Below, in pieces: positions 1 through 8,028 of a stretch of 55,700 nucleotides of DNA. A program made the position numbers and the translations under genes. The DNA comes from an uncultured Campylobacter sp. (GTDB lineage: Bacteria > Campylobacterota > Campylobacteria > Campylobacterales > Campylobacteraceae). Under the pieces are notes generated by a model that saw only the letters and a list, made by a program, of their open reading frames with translations, had not been told where the DNA came from and did not search any database. Numbering within the stretch: the first letter of the stretch is position 1; the number at the start of each line of letters is the position of its first letter. The stretch spans positions 1 to 55,700 of the forward strand of contig NZ_CALIMY010000100.1 of NCBI RefSeq assembly GCF_938045205.1, in the 5' to 3' direction.

Positions 1-54
1 TAAATTCTAGCCGTAAGCGCATAAATTCCTGCCGCAAACGCGCAAAACCTGCAC

Positions 55-1104
55 CTAAGCGTACGTCTCCAAAATATCGTAGTTGGTGTTGCGCTTGGCG
101 GGTATTTCGCCTACGTCGCGGATCAGCGCTATCATCTCGTCCTTACTCATCCGAAAGCTCGCGCCTGCGGCCTTTACGACGTTTTCCTCCATCATCGTGC
201 TTCCCAGATCGTTCGCGCCGAATTTTAGCGCCAACTGCCCGATGTAGCTACCCTGCGTGACCCAGCTGCTTTGGACGTTTTTGAAATTATCCAAAAATAG
301 CCGCGAAACGGCGAGTAGGCGCAAGTAGCGGTTTGGGCTTTGCTTTTTGATCTCTGGGTGCTCGCGCAAAAGGCGGGTGTTTTGCCCCTGGAAGCTCCAT
401 AAAATGAACGCTCGAAAGCCGCCCGTGCGATCTTGCAGCTCGCGGATTTTTTCCCAGTGTTCTACTATCTCGCGCGTGCTTTCCAGCGTGCCGAACATCA
501 TCGTGGCGGTCGTTTTCATGCCGATGCCGTGCGCCTCCTCGTGCACTCTAAGCCACGTGGCACTGTTACTTTTGCGCGGCGCGACCAGGTCTCGCACGCG
601 GTCGCTTAAAATTTCGGCTCCGGCTCCGGGCATCGAGTAGAGCCCCTTGGCTTGCAGCCTGCGAAGCACTTCGAGCGTGCTGATGCCGCTAAGGCGCGCG
701 ATATAATCGATCTCGATCGCCGAGAAGCCGTGGATCGTGATGCTAGGGTACTTTTTGCGGATGAACTCCACCAGATCCTCGTACCATTCGATTTTCAGCT
801 TCGGATGGACGCCGCCTTGAAATAAAATTTGCGTGCCGCCCACGGCGATGAGCTCCTCGATCTTTTCGCTAATCTGTTCAAAGCTCAGCACGTAGGCATC
901 CGCGTCGCTTGCGTGGCGGTAAAATGCGCAAAATTTGCAATCCACCATGCAGGCATTGGTGTAGTTTATGTTTCGATCGATGATGAAGGTCGTGACGCGG
1001 TCTGGGTGCAGCTCGCGCTTGCGCGCAAACGCCGCGCGTCCAAGCTCGTTCAGATCGGCGTGCTCGATCAGCTCTAGCGCCTCATCGGCGCTCATTCTAG
1101 CCAT
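55..1104 (-). CDS. mqnC: Cyclic dehypoxanthinyl futalosine synthase (radical SAM), menaquinone synthesis
   Basis: This 349-residue protein is a radical SAM enzyme of the futalosine route to menaquinone; it cyclises dehypoxanthine futalosine in the cytoplasm. The CX3CX2C motif for the 4Fe-4S cluster is visible at C52, C56 and C59, in the context NYTNACMVDCKFCAF, followed by the GGVHP segment typical of the MqnC/MqnE/CofH group. Length matches the family. An alternative start is M4. The start overlaps the end of the upstream nfeD-like gene by 8 bases, so the SPFH, NfeD and mqnC genes probably form one transcript. Menaquinone made by this route would feed the quinone-dependent hydrogenase and fumarate reductase at the other end of the window. 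MqnC rather than MqnE is chosen from overall sequence resemblance. Confidence 0.93.
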   Translation of the reverse strand: MARMSADEALELIEHADLNELGRAAFARKRELHPDRVTTFIIDRNINYTNACMVDCKFCAFYRHASDADAYVLSFEQISEKIEELIAVGGTQILFQGGVHPKLKIEWYEDLVEFIRKKYPSITIHGFSAIEIDYIARLSGISTLEVLRRLQAKGLYSMPGAGAEILSDRVRDLVAPRKSNSATWLRVHEEAHGIGMKTTATMMFGTLESTREIVEHWEKIRELQDRTGGFRAFILWSFQGQNTRLLREHPEIKKQSPNRYLRLLAVSRLFLDNFKNVQSSWVTQGSYIGQLALKFGANDLGSTMMEENVVKAAGASFRMSKDEMIALIRDVGEIPAKRNTNYDILETYA

Positions 1105-1639
1105 TAGCTCCCTTTAAATTTACATCGCTCGTGTCGGCATTGGAATTTTTATCGTCGGTACTCGTGCTGTCCGCGCCGCCTAAATTTACGCCGCCGTCAT
1201 TTAAATTTACGCCGTCTGCGCCGCTAGAATTTAGACTGCCATCTTTTTTAACCACGATCTGACCGTTTTTTACGCCTAAAATTTCGACGCGGTCGCCTTC
1301 GTTAAGATCCGAAATTTCATCGCTTTTCCAAAACGTACTTTTGAAATATACCATGCCGTTTTTGACGATGCCGGTGCCGCTCTCGTCTAAAAAATTATCC
1401 TCGTGTTTCTCTTCGGGCTTGAAAAAGCGCGATTTTAGCGGCCTTTTAAGCGCGATTAGAAGCATGAAAGAAAGCACGAACGAAAGCAGAATTTGTACGT
1501 CCCAATCAAGGTGAAAGCCGAAGCTCAAAAGCCCCGTGATGAAAAATCCGGCGCTGAAAAATATAAAGGTAAAATCCATCACCAAAAGCTCGACGATCGC
1601 CAAAATCACGCCGATTATGATAAAAATCAGCGCGTTCAT
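1097..1639 (-). CDS. NfeD-like membrane protein with low-complexity tail
   Basis: The 180-residue protein begins with two or three hydrophobic helices (about residues 1-65), followed by an OB-fold-like segment (about 85-132, with EGDRVEILGVKNGQIVVKK). This is the layout of short NfeD proteins that partner SPFH/stomatin proteins. Its start overlaps the stop of the upstream SPFH gene by four bases (ATGA), which supports a complex. The last 45 or so residues (SLNSSGADG onward) are Ser/Asn/Asp/Gly-rich, have no counterpart in the family as I know it, and are encoded by DNA with repeated AAATTTA/GAATTT motifs like those in the spacers. The exact role in membrane organisation or protease control is not known from sequence. 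Confidence 0.82.
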   Translation of the reverse strand: MNALIFIIIGVILAIVELLVMDFTFIFFSAGFFITGLLSFGFHLDWDVQILLSFVLSFMLLIALKRPLKSRFFKPEEKHEDNFLDESGTGIVKNGMVYFKSTFWKSDEISDLNEGDRVEILGVKNGQIVVKKDGSLNSSGADGVNLNDGGVNLGGADSTSTDDKNSNADTSDVNLKGANG

Positions 1640-2556
1640 TTGAGCTCCTTCGCGCCGTTTTTGCCGAGGAATTCTTTAAGCACGCTAAGAGAGCCGATCA
1701 GCTCGCTCGTTTCGTAAGGCACTAGAATTTTATCCTTGCTCGGGTTTTTGGACAGCTCGCTGAAAGCATTTACGCGACCTTGCGCGAGCAGGTATTCCGC
1801 CGCAAAGCTGGAAGCGCTCATCGCTAAATTTATACTATCCATCGCATCTTTTTGACCCTGTGCTAGCGCGATCTGCTCGTATTTTTTCGCATCCGCCATA
1901 CGCTCGATCGCCTCGGCTTCGAGAACCTTCTCCTGCTTTAGCGCCTCGGCGTTTCGGATGAGGGCTGCTTTTTCAGCCTCGGCTTTAAGCTCGATCGCGC
2001 GCTTTTCACGCTCGGCTTTCATCTGCATATTCATCGCCTCTTCGATACCGTGCGGTACCGAAATTTCGGAAATCTCTACGCGCATGATCTTTACGCCCCA
2101 GTTATCCGCAGCATCGCCCAGAGCGATTTGTAGCTTGGAATTTAGCTGATCGCGCGAGCTAAGCGTGCTATCTAGGCTCATCTCGCCGATCGCGCTACGT
2201 AGCGTCGTCATCGCTAAATTTGAAATTGCGCGGCGATAATCCTCGACATTGTAAAGCGCCATCTTACCGTCGATGACCTTTAAAAACACGATACCGTCGA
2301 CGCTTATGTTGACGTTATCTTTTGTGATGACTTGCTGTTTGCTGATGTCTACGAGCTGTTCGCGCACGCTCATCTTAGCACGCACCGCGTCAAAAAACGG
2401 CACGATGATGTGAAAGCCGCCGTCTAGCACCTTATGAAAGCGACCCAGCCGCTCGATGATCAAAATTTCCGATTGTGAGACGATCTTGACCCCCATCTTT
2501 AGAATTGCCGCGATGAGGACGCAAAATACTATTACCGTAGTTACGAACCCTTCCAT
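1636..2556 (-). CDS. SPFH/band-7 (stomatin-like, QmcA type) membrane protein
   Basis: The protein (306 residues from the chosen start) has one N-terminal membrane helix, then the SPFH domain (QSEILIIERLGRFHKVLDGGFHIIVPFFD) and an Ala/Glu/Lys-rich coiled coil with the repeated AEAEKAA/AEAIERMADA pattern. This is the QmcA/stomatin family, which assembles in membrane microdomains and usually pairs with NfeD, as here. The open frame extends nine codons further, but the ATG at 2556 has AGGAGT a few bases upstream, and the upstream Met codon would lie inside a TATAAT box, so the shorter start is preferred. It is the first gene of the SPFH-nfeD-mqnC unit. Confidence 0.88.
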   Translation of the reverse strand: MEGFVTTVIVFCVLIAAILKMGVKIVSQSEILIIERLGRFHKVLDGGFHIIVPFFDAVRAKMSVREQLVDISKQQVITKDNVNISVDGIVFLKVIDGKMALYNVEDYRRAISNLAMTTLRSAIGEMSLDSTLSSRDQLNSKLQIALGDAADNWGVKIMRVEISEISVPHGIEEAMNMQMKAEREKRAIELKAEAEKAALIRNAEALKQEKVLEAEAIERMADAKKYEQIALAQGQKDAMDSINLAMSASSFAAEYLLAQGRVNAFSELSKNPSKDKILVPYETSELIGSLSVLKEFLGKNGAKELK

Positions 2557-2582
2557 TTTCACTCCTGAATTAAAATTTCGCA

Positions 2583-2588
2583 ATTATA
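2583..2588 (-). promoter_or_regulatory. -10 box for the SPFH-nfeD-mqnC unit
   Basis: A perfect TATAAT on the minus strand lies 26 bases upstream of the chosen SPFH start. No clear -35 box is seen, as is usual for the epsilonproteobacterial housekeeping sigma factor. Confidence 0.55.
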
Positions 2589-2627
2589 GCATTTTTAGCT
2601 TATTTTGGCTTTTAAGGCGCGTCGTGA

Positions 2628-2633
2628 TACAAT
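2628..2633 (+). promoter_or_regulatory. -10 box for the 2675 MFS gene
   Basis: TACAAT in the context GATACAATTTCG lies about 40 bases before the MFS start and back to back with the SPFH promoter, giving a short divergent promoter region. Confidence 0.4.
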
Positions 2634-2674
2634 TTCGCTAGATTTTTTATATTAAATTTACGGGATAAAATTTT

Positions 2675-3865
2675 ATGATCAGATACATCGTCCTGCTTCG
2701 ACATTCGCGCAACTACCGACTGCTCTTTTCGGCGGGTTTTATATGTATGTTCGGCTTGTGGTTTTCGGTGGTGGGGGTCGCTACGCTGCTCATAGGGCTT
2801 GGCGCACCTGTGTGGGCGATTACGGCGGTGGGCGTCGTTTCGTTCGTGCCGAACGTTTTTTTAGCGCCCATCAACGGCATCATCGTGGATAAATTTCAAC
2901 CAAAGCCGCTGATGACGGCGATGTTTATAACCGAGATGATCAGTATTTTCATGCTGATTTTTATCGATAGTTTGGATTATCTGTGGCTGCTGCTTCTGAT
3001 CGTGGTCGTGCGAAGCGTCGCAGGCACGCTGTTTTTTCAGACCGAATCCTCGACGCTGCCGAAATTCCTAAGCCGCCCCTATCTCAAGCTTGCTAACGAG
3101 ATGACGGGCATTATCTGGACGATCACATATACTTTCGGAATGGCGAGTGCGGGTGTTTTTATCCACTATTTCGGCGTGCGAGCGGCGTTTATTTTGGATT
3201 TTTGCTTATATGTTTTTTCGTTTTTTATCCTGCTACGGCTAAATTTTAAAGACCTCGCAAGAAACGCGCCAGGGCCGGTGTTTAAGATGCTAAAGGAGGG
3301 CTTTTCTTACCTGCGCTCGCATCCTTTGGTGGTGCATCTCATCGTCCTTCACGCCTTCGTCGCCGTCACTACTTACGACAATCTCATCGCGCTTCTTGCG
3401 AAGTATAAATACAAAGAAATTTTAAGCGCCTCGCTAGTCATCGGGCTTATGAATATGTCGCGCTCGGCGGCTGCATTTTTCGGGCAGATATGGCTAAGCA
3501 AGATCGTGAATAAACATACGTTTTTTTGGCTATTGCTGGGGCAGTTTGCGGGCATCGCGCTGTGGGCGGTGCTGGAGTTTAACTACTGGCTTTCGTTTGC
3601 GGGCATGATCGCGGCGGGATTTTTCATCACGACGGTGTGGTCGTATTCTTTTACGCAGCTGCAAAACCACGTCGATAGGGAGTTTTTCGGGCGCGTTATC
3701 GCTTACAACGATATGGCGTATTTCATCGTCGCGACACTCGTGTCGGCTGCGATCGGATTTTTTTTCGAGCTTGGATTTTCGCTTTCGCAAATCACCTTCG
3801 GCATGGGCTTTATGTTTGCAATCGCGGCGTTTTATTATAAATTTTTGATCTACGAAAAAATTTAA
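2675..3865 (+). CDS. MFS transporter (EntS/MFS_3-like)
   Basis: This 396-residue protein is almost entirely hydrophobic, with about 12 predicted helices and a central cytoplasmic loop near residue 200 (FKDLARNAPGPVFKMLKEGFSYLRSHP). The loop with its GFxYLRxHP motif resembles the MFS_3 branch, which includes siderophore and drug exporters such as EntS. It is an inner-membrane transporter; the substrate cannot be read from the sequence. It converges with another MFS gene, their stops being only ten bases apart. The start ATG has a weak GGGATA ribosome binding site. Confidence 0.8.
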   Translation: MIRYIVLLRHSRNYRLLFSAGFICMFGLWFSVVGVATLLIGLGAPVWAITAVGVVSFVPNVFLAPINGIIVDKFQPKPLMTAMFITEMISIFMLIFIDSLDYLWLLLLIVVVRSVAGTLFFQTESSTLPKFLSRPYLKLANEMTGIIWTITYTFGMASAGVFIHYFGVRAAFILDFCLYVFSFFILLRLNFKDLARNAPGPVFKMLKEGFSYLRSHPLVVHLIVLHAFVAVTTYDNLIALLAKYKYKEILSASLVIGLMNMSRSAAAFFGQIWLSKIVNKHTFFWLLLGQFAGIALWAVLEFNYWLSFAGMIAAGFFITTVWSYSFTQLQNHVDREFFGRVIAYNDMAYFIVATLVSAAIGFFFELGFSLSQITFGMGFMFAIAAFYYKFLIYEKI

Positions 3866-3875
3866 AATTTTAAAG

Positions 3876-5027
3876 CTATCTTTTCGGCGCGATCTCGGGG
3901 CGAAAGATAGCAAATATAAATAAAAAGCTCATCGCCGCGAAAAATACCCAGATAAAGCCGTTTGCGCCCAAAAATTTCATCATCGCGCCGATTATCAAAG
4001 GCGAGCAGAGCGACGCGCTCGAATAGATAAAAAGCATTGCCGCTGAAATTTGCACGCGAGATGCGCCTTCGCCGGTGATGGAGTCGTTTGCACGCGCAAT
4101 GGCGAGCGAATACAAAGGGAAAGCGCCAAATCCCAACATCAACGCAAGCGCGCACGTTAGGATGAAGCTTTTAGCAAAAAATAGCGCCGCGCAGGCTACG
4201 ATACCGATGGCGCAAACTATCATTATGGCGCGTTTGCGACCGAACTTATCTGAAATAGTGCCGCAGACGAGCTGCGCTAAGAAGCCTCCTGCCATCGCCG
4301 ATCCCATAAATGCGCCCACCGAGCCCACTCCAAGCCCTGCGCTTAGCACGAAAACGCTCGCCATCGAAAAAAAGCCGTTAATCAAAATGCCCGCGCAAAC
4401 CACCGTCGCAAACGCAAGCGGCGGCACGATCGAAATTTGCGGCATCGAGATGCGCATGCGAGCGGGAACTCTGGGAGGGTTGAAGCGGATTAAATTTACC
4501 GGCAGCAACGCCAGGATGATGAAAAATGCGCTTAGCACGAAGACCTTCATCGTTCCGAAATTTAGCGCTAAAATTGCAACTCCTATCGCAAACGCGCCGT
4601 AAAAAACCGCTTCGTAGATCGCCAGCACGCGGGAGCGGATGGAGTTTGTGATCTTTGAGTTTATCCAGCTTTCGATTATCATCAAAAGCGCGTAATAACA
4701 AAAGCCCAAAATAAAGCGCAAAATCGCCCAATACACGAGGTTTGAGCCAAGATCATGCAGCATTGCAGCAATTCCGAAAAGCGCCGTAAAGACTGCGTAT
4801 GCCCGCACGTACGAGAGCGCACCGATTATCGAAGGCACGAAAAAGCCGCTAAAGATCGCCCCTAAAAAGAAAAACGCCGAAATCGCTCCGATCTCAAGCT
4901 CGCTGTGGCCGGATTCTTTTAGCATGATGCCCGCGCTTGCGATAACTAGCGCGTCGCCGATAAACATAAAGAAAATCCCCAGAAATAGGGGGCTTAGCGA
5001 GCGTGCCGCGCGCATAGATTCAAACAA
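3876..5027 (-). CDS. MFS transporter (YcaD/sugar-type)
   Basis: From the chosen start the protein has 383 residues and about 12 membrane helices, with the MFS loop signature GTISDKFGRKRAIM between helices 8 and 9 and the segment GALSYVRAYAVF in the first half. This resembles the YcaD-like branch of the major facilitator family; substrate unknown. The open frame reaches to 5294, but the first 90 or so residues are charged and unlike a transporter, and a TACAAT box (5057-5062, minus) would fall inside that extension. A TTG at 5027 is preceded by AAGGGAAAG; the ATG at 5015 is the alternative. Confidence 0.8.
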   Translation of the reverse strand: MFESMRAARSLSPLFLGIFFMFIGDALVIASAGIMLKESGHSELEIGAISAFFFLGAIFSGFFVPSIIGALSYVRAYAVFTALFGIAAMLHDLGSNLVYWAILRFILGFCYYALLMIIESWINSKITNSIRSRVLAIYEAVFYGAFAIGVAILALNFGTMKVFVLSAFFIILALLPVNLIRFNPPRVPARMRISMPQISIVPPLAFATVVCAGILINGFFSMASVFVLSAGLGVGSVGAFMGSAMAGGFLAQLVCGTISDKFGRKRAIMIVCAIGIVACAALFFAKSFILTCALALMLGFGAFPLYSLAIARANDSITGEGASRVQISAAMLFIYSSASLCSPLIIGAMMKFLGANGFIWVFFAAMSFLFIFAIFRPEIAPKR

Positions 5028-5539
5028 TGACTTTCCCTTGGAATTAAATTTGGCGTATTGTAGCCTTTTATTGATTAAAGCTCGGTTTTTATGTAAAAAA
5101 TATTTGAAAAATTTCGATTCGGATAGGGATTTTAAAAAGATGCGAAAATTTATAAAGGAAAACAAAGCCAAAATTTTATCGCAGATGCCTAAGATCAAGT
5201 GCAGGTAGCGCGCCGAAGAGCCCAGCGTGCGATAAAATTTTACCGCAGCGGTTTTAAAACAGCACGAGCCTTTAAATTTAGTGGCAGCCTGCAATGAAGC
5301 GCTGAAATTTTGAGATAAAATTTTAATCCAAACGTTAAAGCTCTAGCAGTCGTGCCTCGTCGCATCAAAGAGACGAGCTTTATTAAAAAGCCCTGTAGCC
5401 AAAACAACGATCCGCGCGGCTAAATTTCAAGATAAAATTTCAATCTTTGCGGATAAACTTATGCGGCTTGCTTCAAAGATAAAATTTTAAAATTTCGTAG
5501 AGCAAAACCGAGGCGCAAAAGGGGTAAAATTTTAAAGCT
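5028..5539. other. Spacer between MFS gene and msbA
   Basis: No credible gene in this 512-base stretch. It holds the MFS promoter (TACAAT at 5057-5062, minus strand), many AAATTT/AAATTTTA motifs, and a short inverted repeat CTCGTC...GACGAG near 5357-5382. Confidence 0.5.
5057..5062 (-). promoter_or_regulatory. -10 box for the minus-strand MFS gene
   Basis: TACAAT on the minus strand about 30 bases upstream of the TTG start at 5027. Its position argues against translation from the far-upstream Met of the longer open frame. Confidence 0.4.
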
Positions 5540-7261
5540 CTAGCCGTTTTGCATAATCCCCTTTAGGCTGCGATACTCCTCGCATTCGCCCGCCAGCTTC
5601 GCGTCGGTGCCGATGGCGAGAATGCGGCCGTTTTTCATCACCGCGATATTATCGGCGCGCTCGATCGTAGAGAGGCGGTGCGCGATTACAAAGACGATTT
5701 TGCTTTGTTTGATCTTTTCGATGACGTTTGAGATCTCCTTTTCGCTTGCGTTATCCAGCGCCGAAGTCGCCTCGTCGAATATTAAAATTTGCGGGTCTTT
5801 ATACAGCGCGCGCGCGATGGCGATACGCTGGCGCTGCCCGCCGCTAAGATTAGCGCCGAACTCGCTAAGCACGGTGTAAATTCCATCCTTCATCGAGCTT
5901 ACGAACTCATAGGCGTTGGCGAGCTTGAGCGCCTCTATGACGCGCTGCTCGTTAAATTCTGCACCATAGCTTACGTTTTGCGCGATCGTGTCGTTGAAAA
6001 TATAGACGCGCTGGCTTACGAGGCCGATATTTTCGCGCAGGCTAGGGATGCTAAACTCGCCGATCTCGTCGTTGCCGTTGAATAAAATTTTACCGCTGCT
6101 TGCGTCGTAAAAGCGCATCAGTAGGTTCACGACCGAGCTTTTTCCGCCGCCGCTGTTTCCGACGAGCGCTAAAATTTCGCCCTTTTTGACGCTGAAGCTT
6201 ATGTCTTTTAGCGCCGCTTTGTCGCCGTAGTTTAGCGACACGTCGCAAAAGCTCACCGAGCCTATCTCACCCATCTGCTTTCCGCCTCCGACGATCGTAG
6301 GCTCCAAATCGATTAGCTCAAACGTCCGCTCGCTCGCCGCGATGGCGTCTTGCATGTTGTTGTAGAGCGAGGAGACCTTTTTTATCGGGGTGTAAACCAT
6401 AAAAAGCGCCGTAAGGAAGCTGAAAAAGCTGCCGATACTCATCTGGCCCGCGATGACCTCCTGTCCTCCGACGATGATCACCACGGCGATGCCCACGGCG
6501 CCTAGCATCTCCATGATCGGGCTTACCAGGCACGTCGTTACGACCGCCTTTAAATTTAGACCGAAAAATTTCTTGTTTTCGGCGTTAAATTTCTCCACTT
6601 CAAAGCTCTCGGCGTTGCTTGCCTTGACGATTTCGATGTTGGAGTAAATTTGGCTGAGCGCCGAGGAGATATCGGAGGTTTTCTCTTGAGACTCGCGCGA
6701 AATTTTTTTCATCCGCTTTGCAAGGCGCGAGAGCGGATATATCGCGCACGGAAAGACCACGAGCGCGAAAAATGAAAGCTTTGGGCTCTGATAGATCACG
6801 ACGCCCAAAAGCCCCAAAATCGTAATGATCTGCGTGAAAAAATCGGGGATCATATTCGAAACCACGACGCGGATACGCTCGATGTCGTTGATCGTGCGGC
6901 TGATGAGCTCGCCCGTGCGGAAGCGGTTGAAAAAATCCACGTCCAGCCGCACGAGGCTTGCAACGAGCCTATCACGGAAGCGGCGCACCGTGTCTTGACC
7001 GATGAAGGCGGTGAAGTAGTTTTGCATAAACGCGCCGCCGCTTTTCATCGCAAAAACCACGATGATAGCGATCGGAAGCGTGTAGAGATACGGCTCGTTT
7101 TTTTCGACGAAAATTTTATTTAAGACGGGCTCGACCAGCTTCGCGCTCGCAGCAGTCGCCACGCTCGTCATCACCATACCCAAAATCGCCAATGCAAACT
7201 GCGGCTTGTAATCCCTAAAATAGGGCTTAAAGCGCGATAGTAAAGTTTTAAAGCCGTTCAA
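5540..7261 (-). CDS. msbA: Lipid A export ABC transporter, permease/ATPase fusion
   Basis: The 573-residue protein has an N-terminal six-helix ABC exporter domain (about 1-310) and a C-terminal ATPase with Walker A (GNSGGGKSS, near 370), signature LSGGQRQRIAIARAL (near 472), Walker B ILIFDEATSALD and the H-loop AHRLSTIERAD. MsbA flips core-lipid A across the inner membrane as a homodimer. The start is a TTG preceded by AAAGGATAG on the minus strand. The order msbA-cysS-murJ matches what I recall from C. jejuni and supports MsbA over a generic exporter. Confidence 0.88.
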   Translation of the reverse strand: MNGFKTLLSRFKPYFRDYKPQFALAILGMVMTSVATAASAKLVEPVLNKIFVEKNEPYLYTLPIAIIVVFAMKSGGAFMQNYFTAFIGQDTVRRFRDRLVASLVRLDVDFFNRFRTGELISRTINDIERIRVVVSNMIPDFFTQIITILGLLGVVIYQSPKLSFFALVVFPCAIYPLSRLAKRMKKISRESQEKTSDISSALSQIYSNIEIVKASNAESFEVEKFNAENKKFFGLNLKAVVTTCLVSPIMEMLGAVGIAVVIIVGGQEVIAGQMSIGSFFSFLTALFMVYTPIKKVSSLYNNMQDAIAASERTFELIDLEPTIVGGGKQMGEIGSVSFCDVSLNYGDKAALKDISFSVKKGEILALVGNSGGGKSSVVNLLMRFYDASSGKILFNGNDEIGEFSIPSLRENIGLVSQRVYIFNDTIAQNVSYGAEFNEQRVIEALKLANAYEFVSSMKDGIYTVLSEFGANLSGGQRQRIAIARALYKDPQILIFDEATSALDNASEKEISNVIEKIKQSKIVFVIAHRLSTIERADNIAVMKNGRILAIGTDAKLAGECEEYRSLKGIMQNG

Positions 7262-8028
7262 ATGCTATCCTTTTTTATAAAATTTTTAAAATTTAAATCT
7301 CAAAATTCCTAAAATTTTAAAATTTATAATTCTAAAATTCCTTAAATTTTAGAATTTTGACCGCGATGCAGCACGAAATTTATGGGGCGGCGCGGGACTA
7401 ATTTGCGCTTCGCAAGCTCGCTAAATCAACTCGCTCGCATGCGGCGACCGTGCGGACGACGCCGAGATTTAGCTTTTTGTTTGCCGCTTTTAAAGCGCAA
7501 AGCGACTTAAAAGCGAGCGAGTTTTTATTCATCGCGATTTCTAAACACTTTCGCACGTCATAAGCGTTAAATACTTTGAGGCGCCATAAAGCGCTACAAA
7601 GTGCCGTATCGTAATTGCATCGCGTTATATCGCTACTTCGCATCGCCGCGCCGCATTGCACTTTCATACTGCCGCGCCTTCAAAAAAATCGCGCTAAATT
7701 TATACGCAGCACTGTGACACTACCTCGCCGCGGCACTATTCCGCTACGCCGCAACTCGGCATAAGCTAAAAATCACGCTTTCATCATCGCGTCGACAGCG
7801 CCTACGAATGAAAATTGCGATCCGCCTTGTGTCTTCGCCGCCACATCGCCGTATCATTGTATCGCCGAATAAAAATTGCGCCGAAATATGCACGACCGCC
7901 GCAGTGCTACCATCGCACCGCCGAATGAAATCGCACTGAAATTTATGCGCGAATTAGCGTTAGGATTTGTACTCCGTATGACAAAAATCATAAAATTTAA
8001 CGTAAAATTTCGCGCTAAATTTTACGTT
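7262..8028. other. Gene-free spacer between msbA and cysS
   Basis: No supported gene in these 767 bases. The msbA end is packed with AAATTTTAAAATTT-type motifs (about 7280-7350). The middle holds loosely repeated GCCG/AAAATTGCG segments, and the cysS end holds the inverted repeat at 7999-8028. A minus-strand open frame at 7398-7667 has no recognisable protein features. Confidence 0.5.
7999..8028 (-). terminator. Inverted repeat directly after cysS
   Basis: A perfect 12-base inverted repeat (AACGTAAAATTT / AAATTTTACGTT, 6-base loop) begins immediately after the cysS stop on the minus strand and is followed by a T-rich run. Position and shape suit a transcription terminator, although the stem is A/T-rich. 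Confidence 0.55.

Noticed and set aside
5028..5294. N-terminal extension of the minus-strand MFS gene
   Set aside because: Charged sequence unlike a transporter, with a promoter inside it and a better TTG start at 5027.
7398..7667. Minus-strand open frame of 89 codons
   Set aside because: Random-looking composition, no ribosome binding site that I can see and no recognisable motif.
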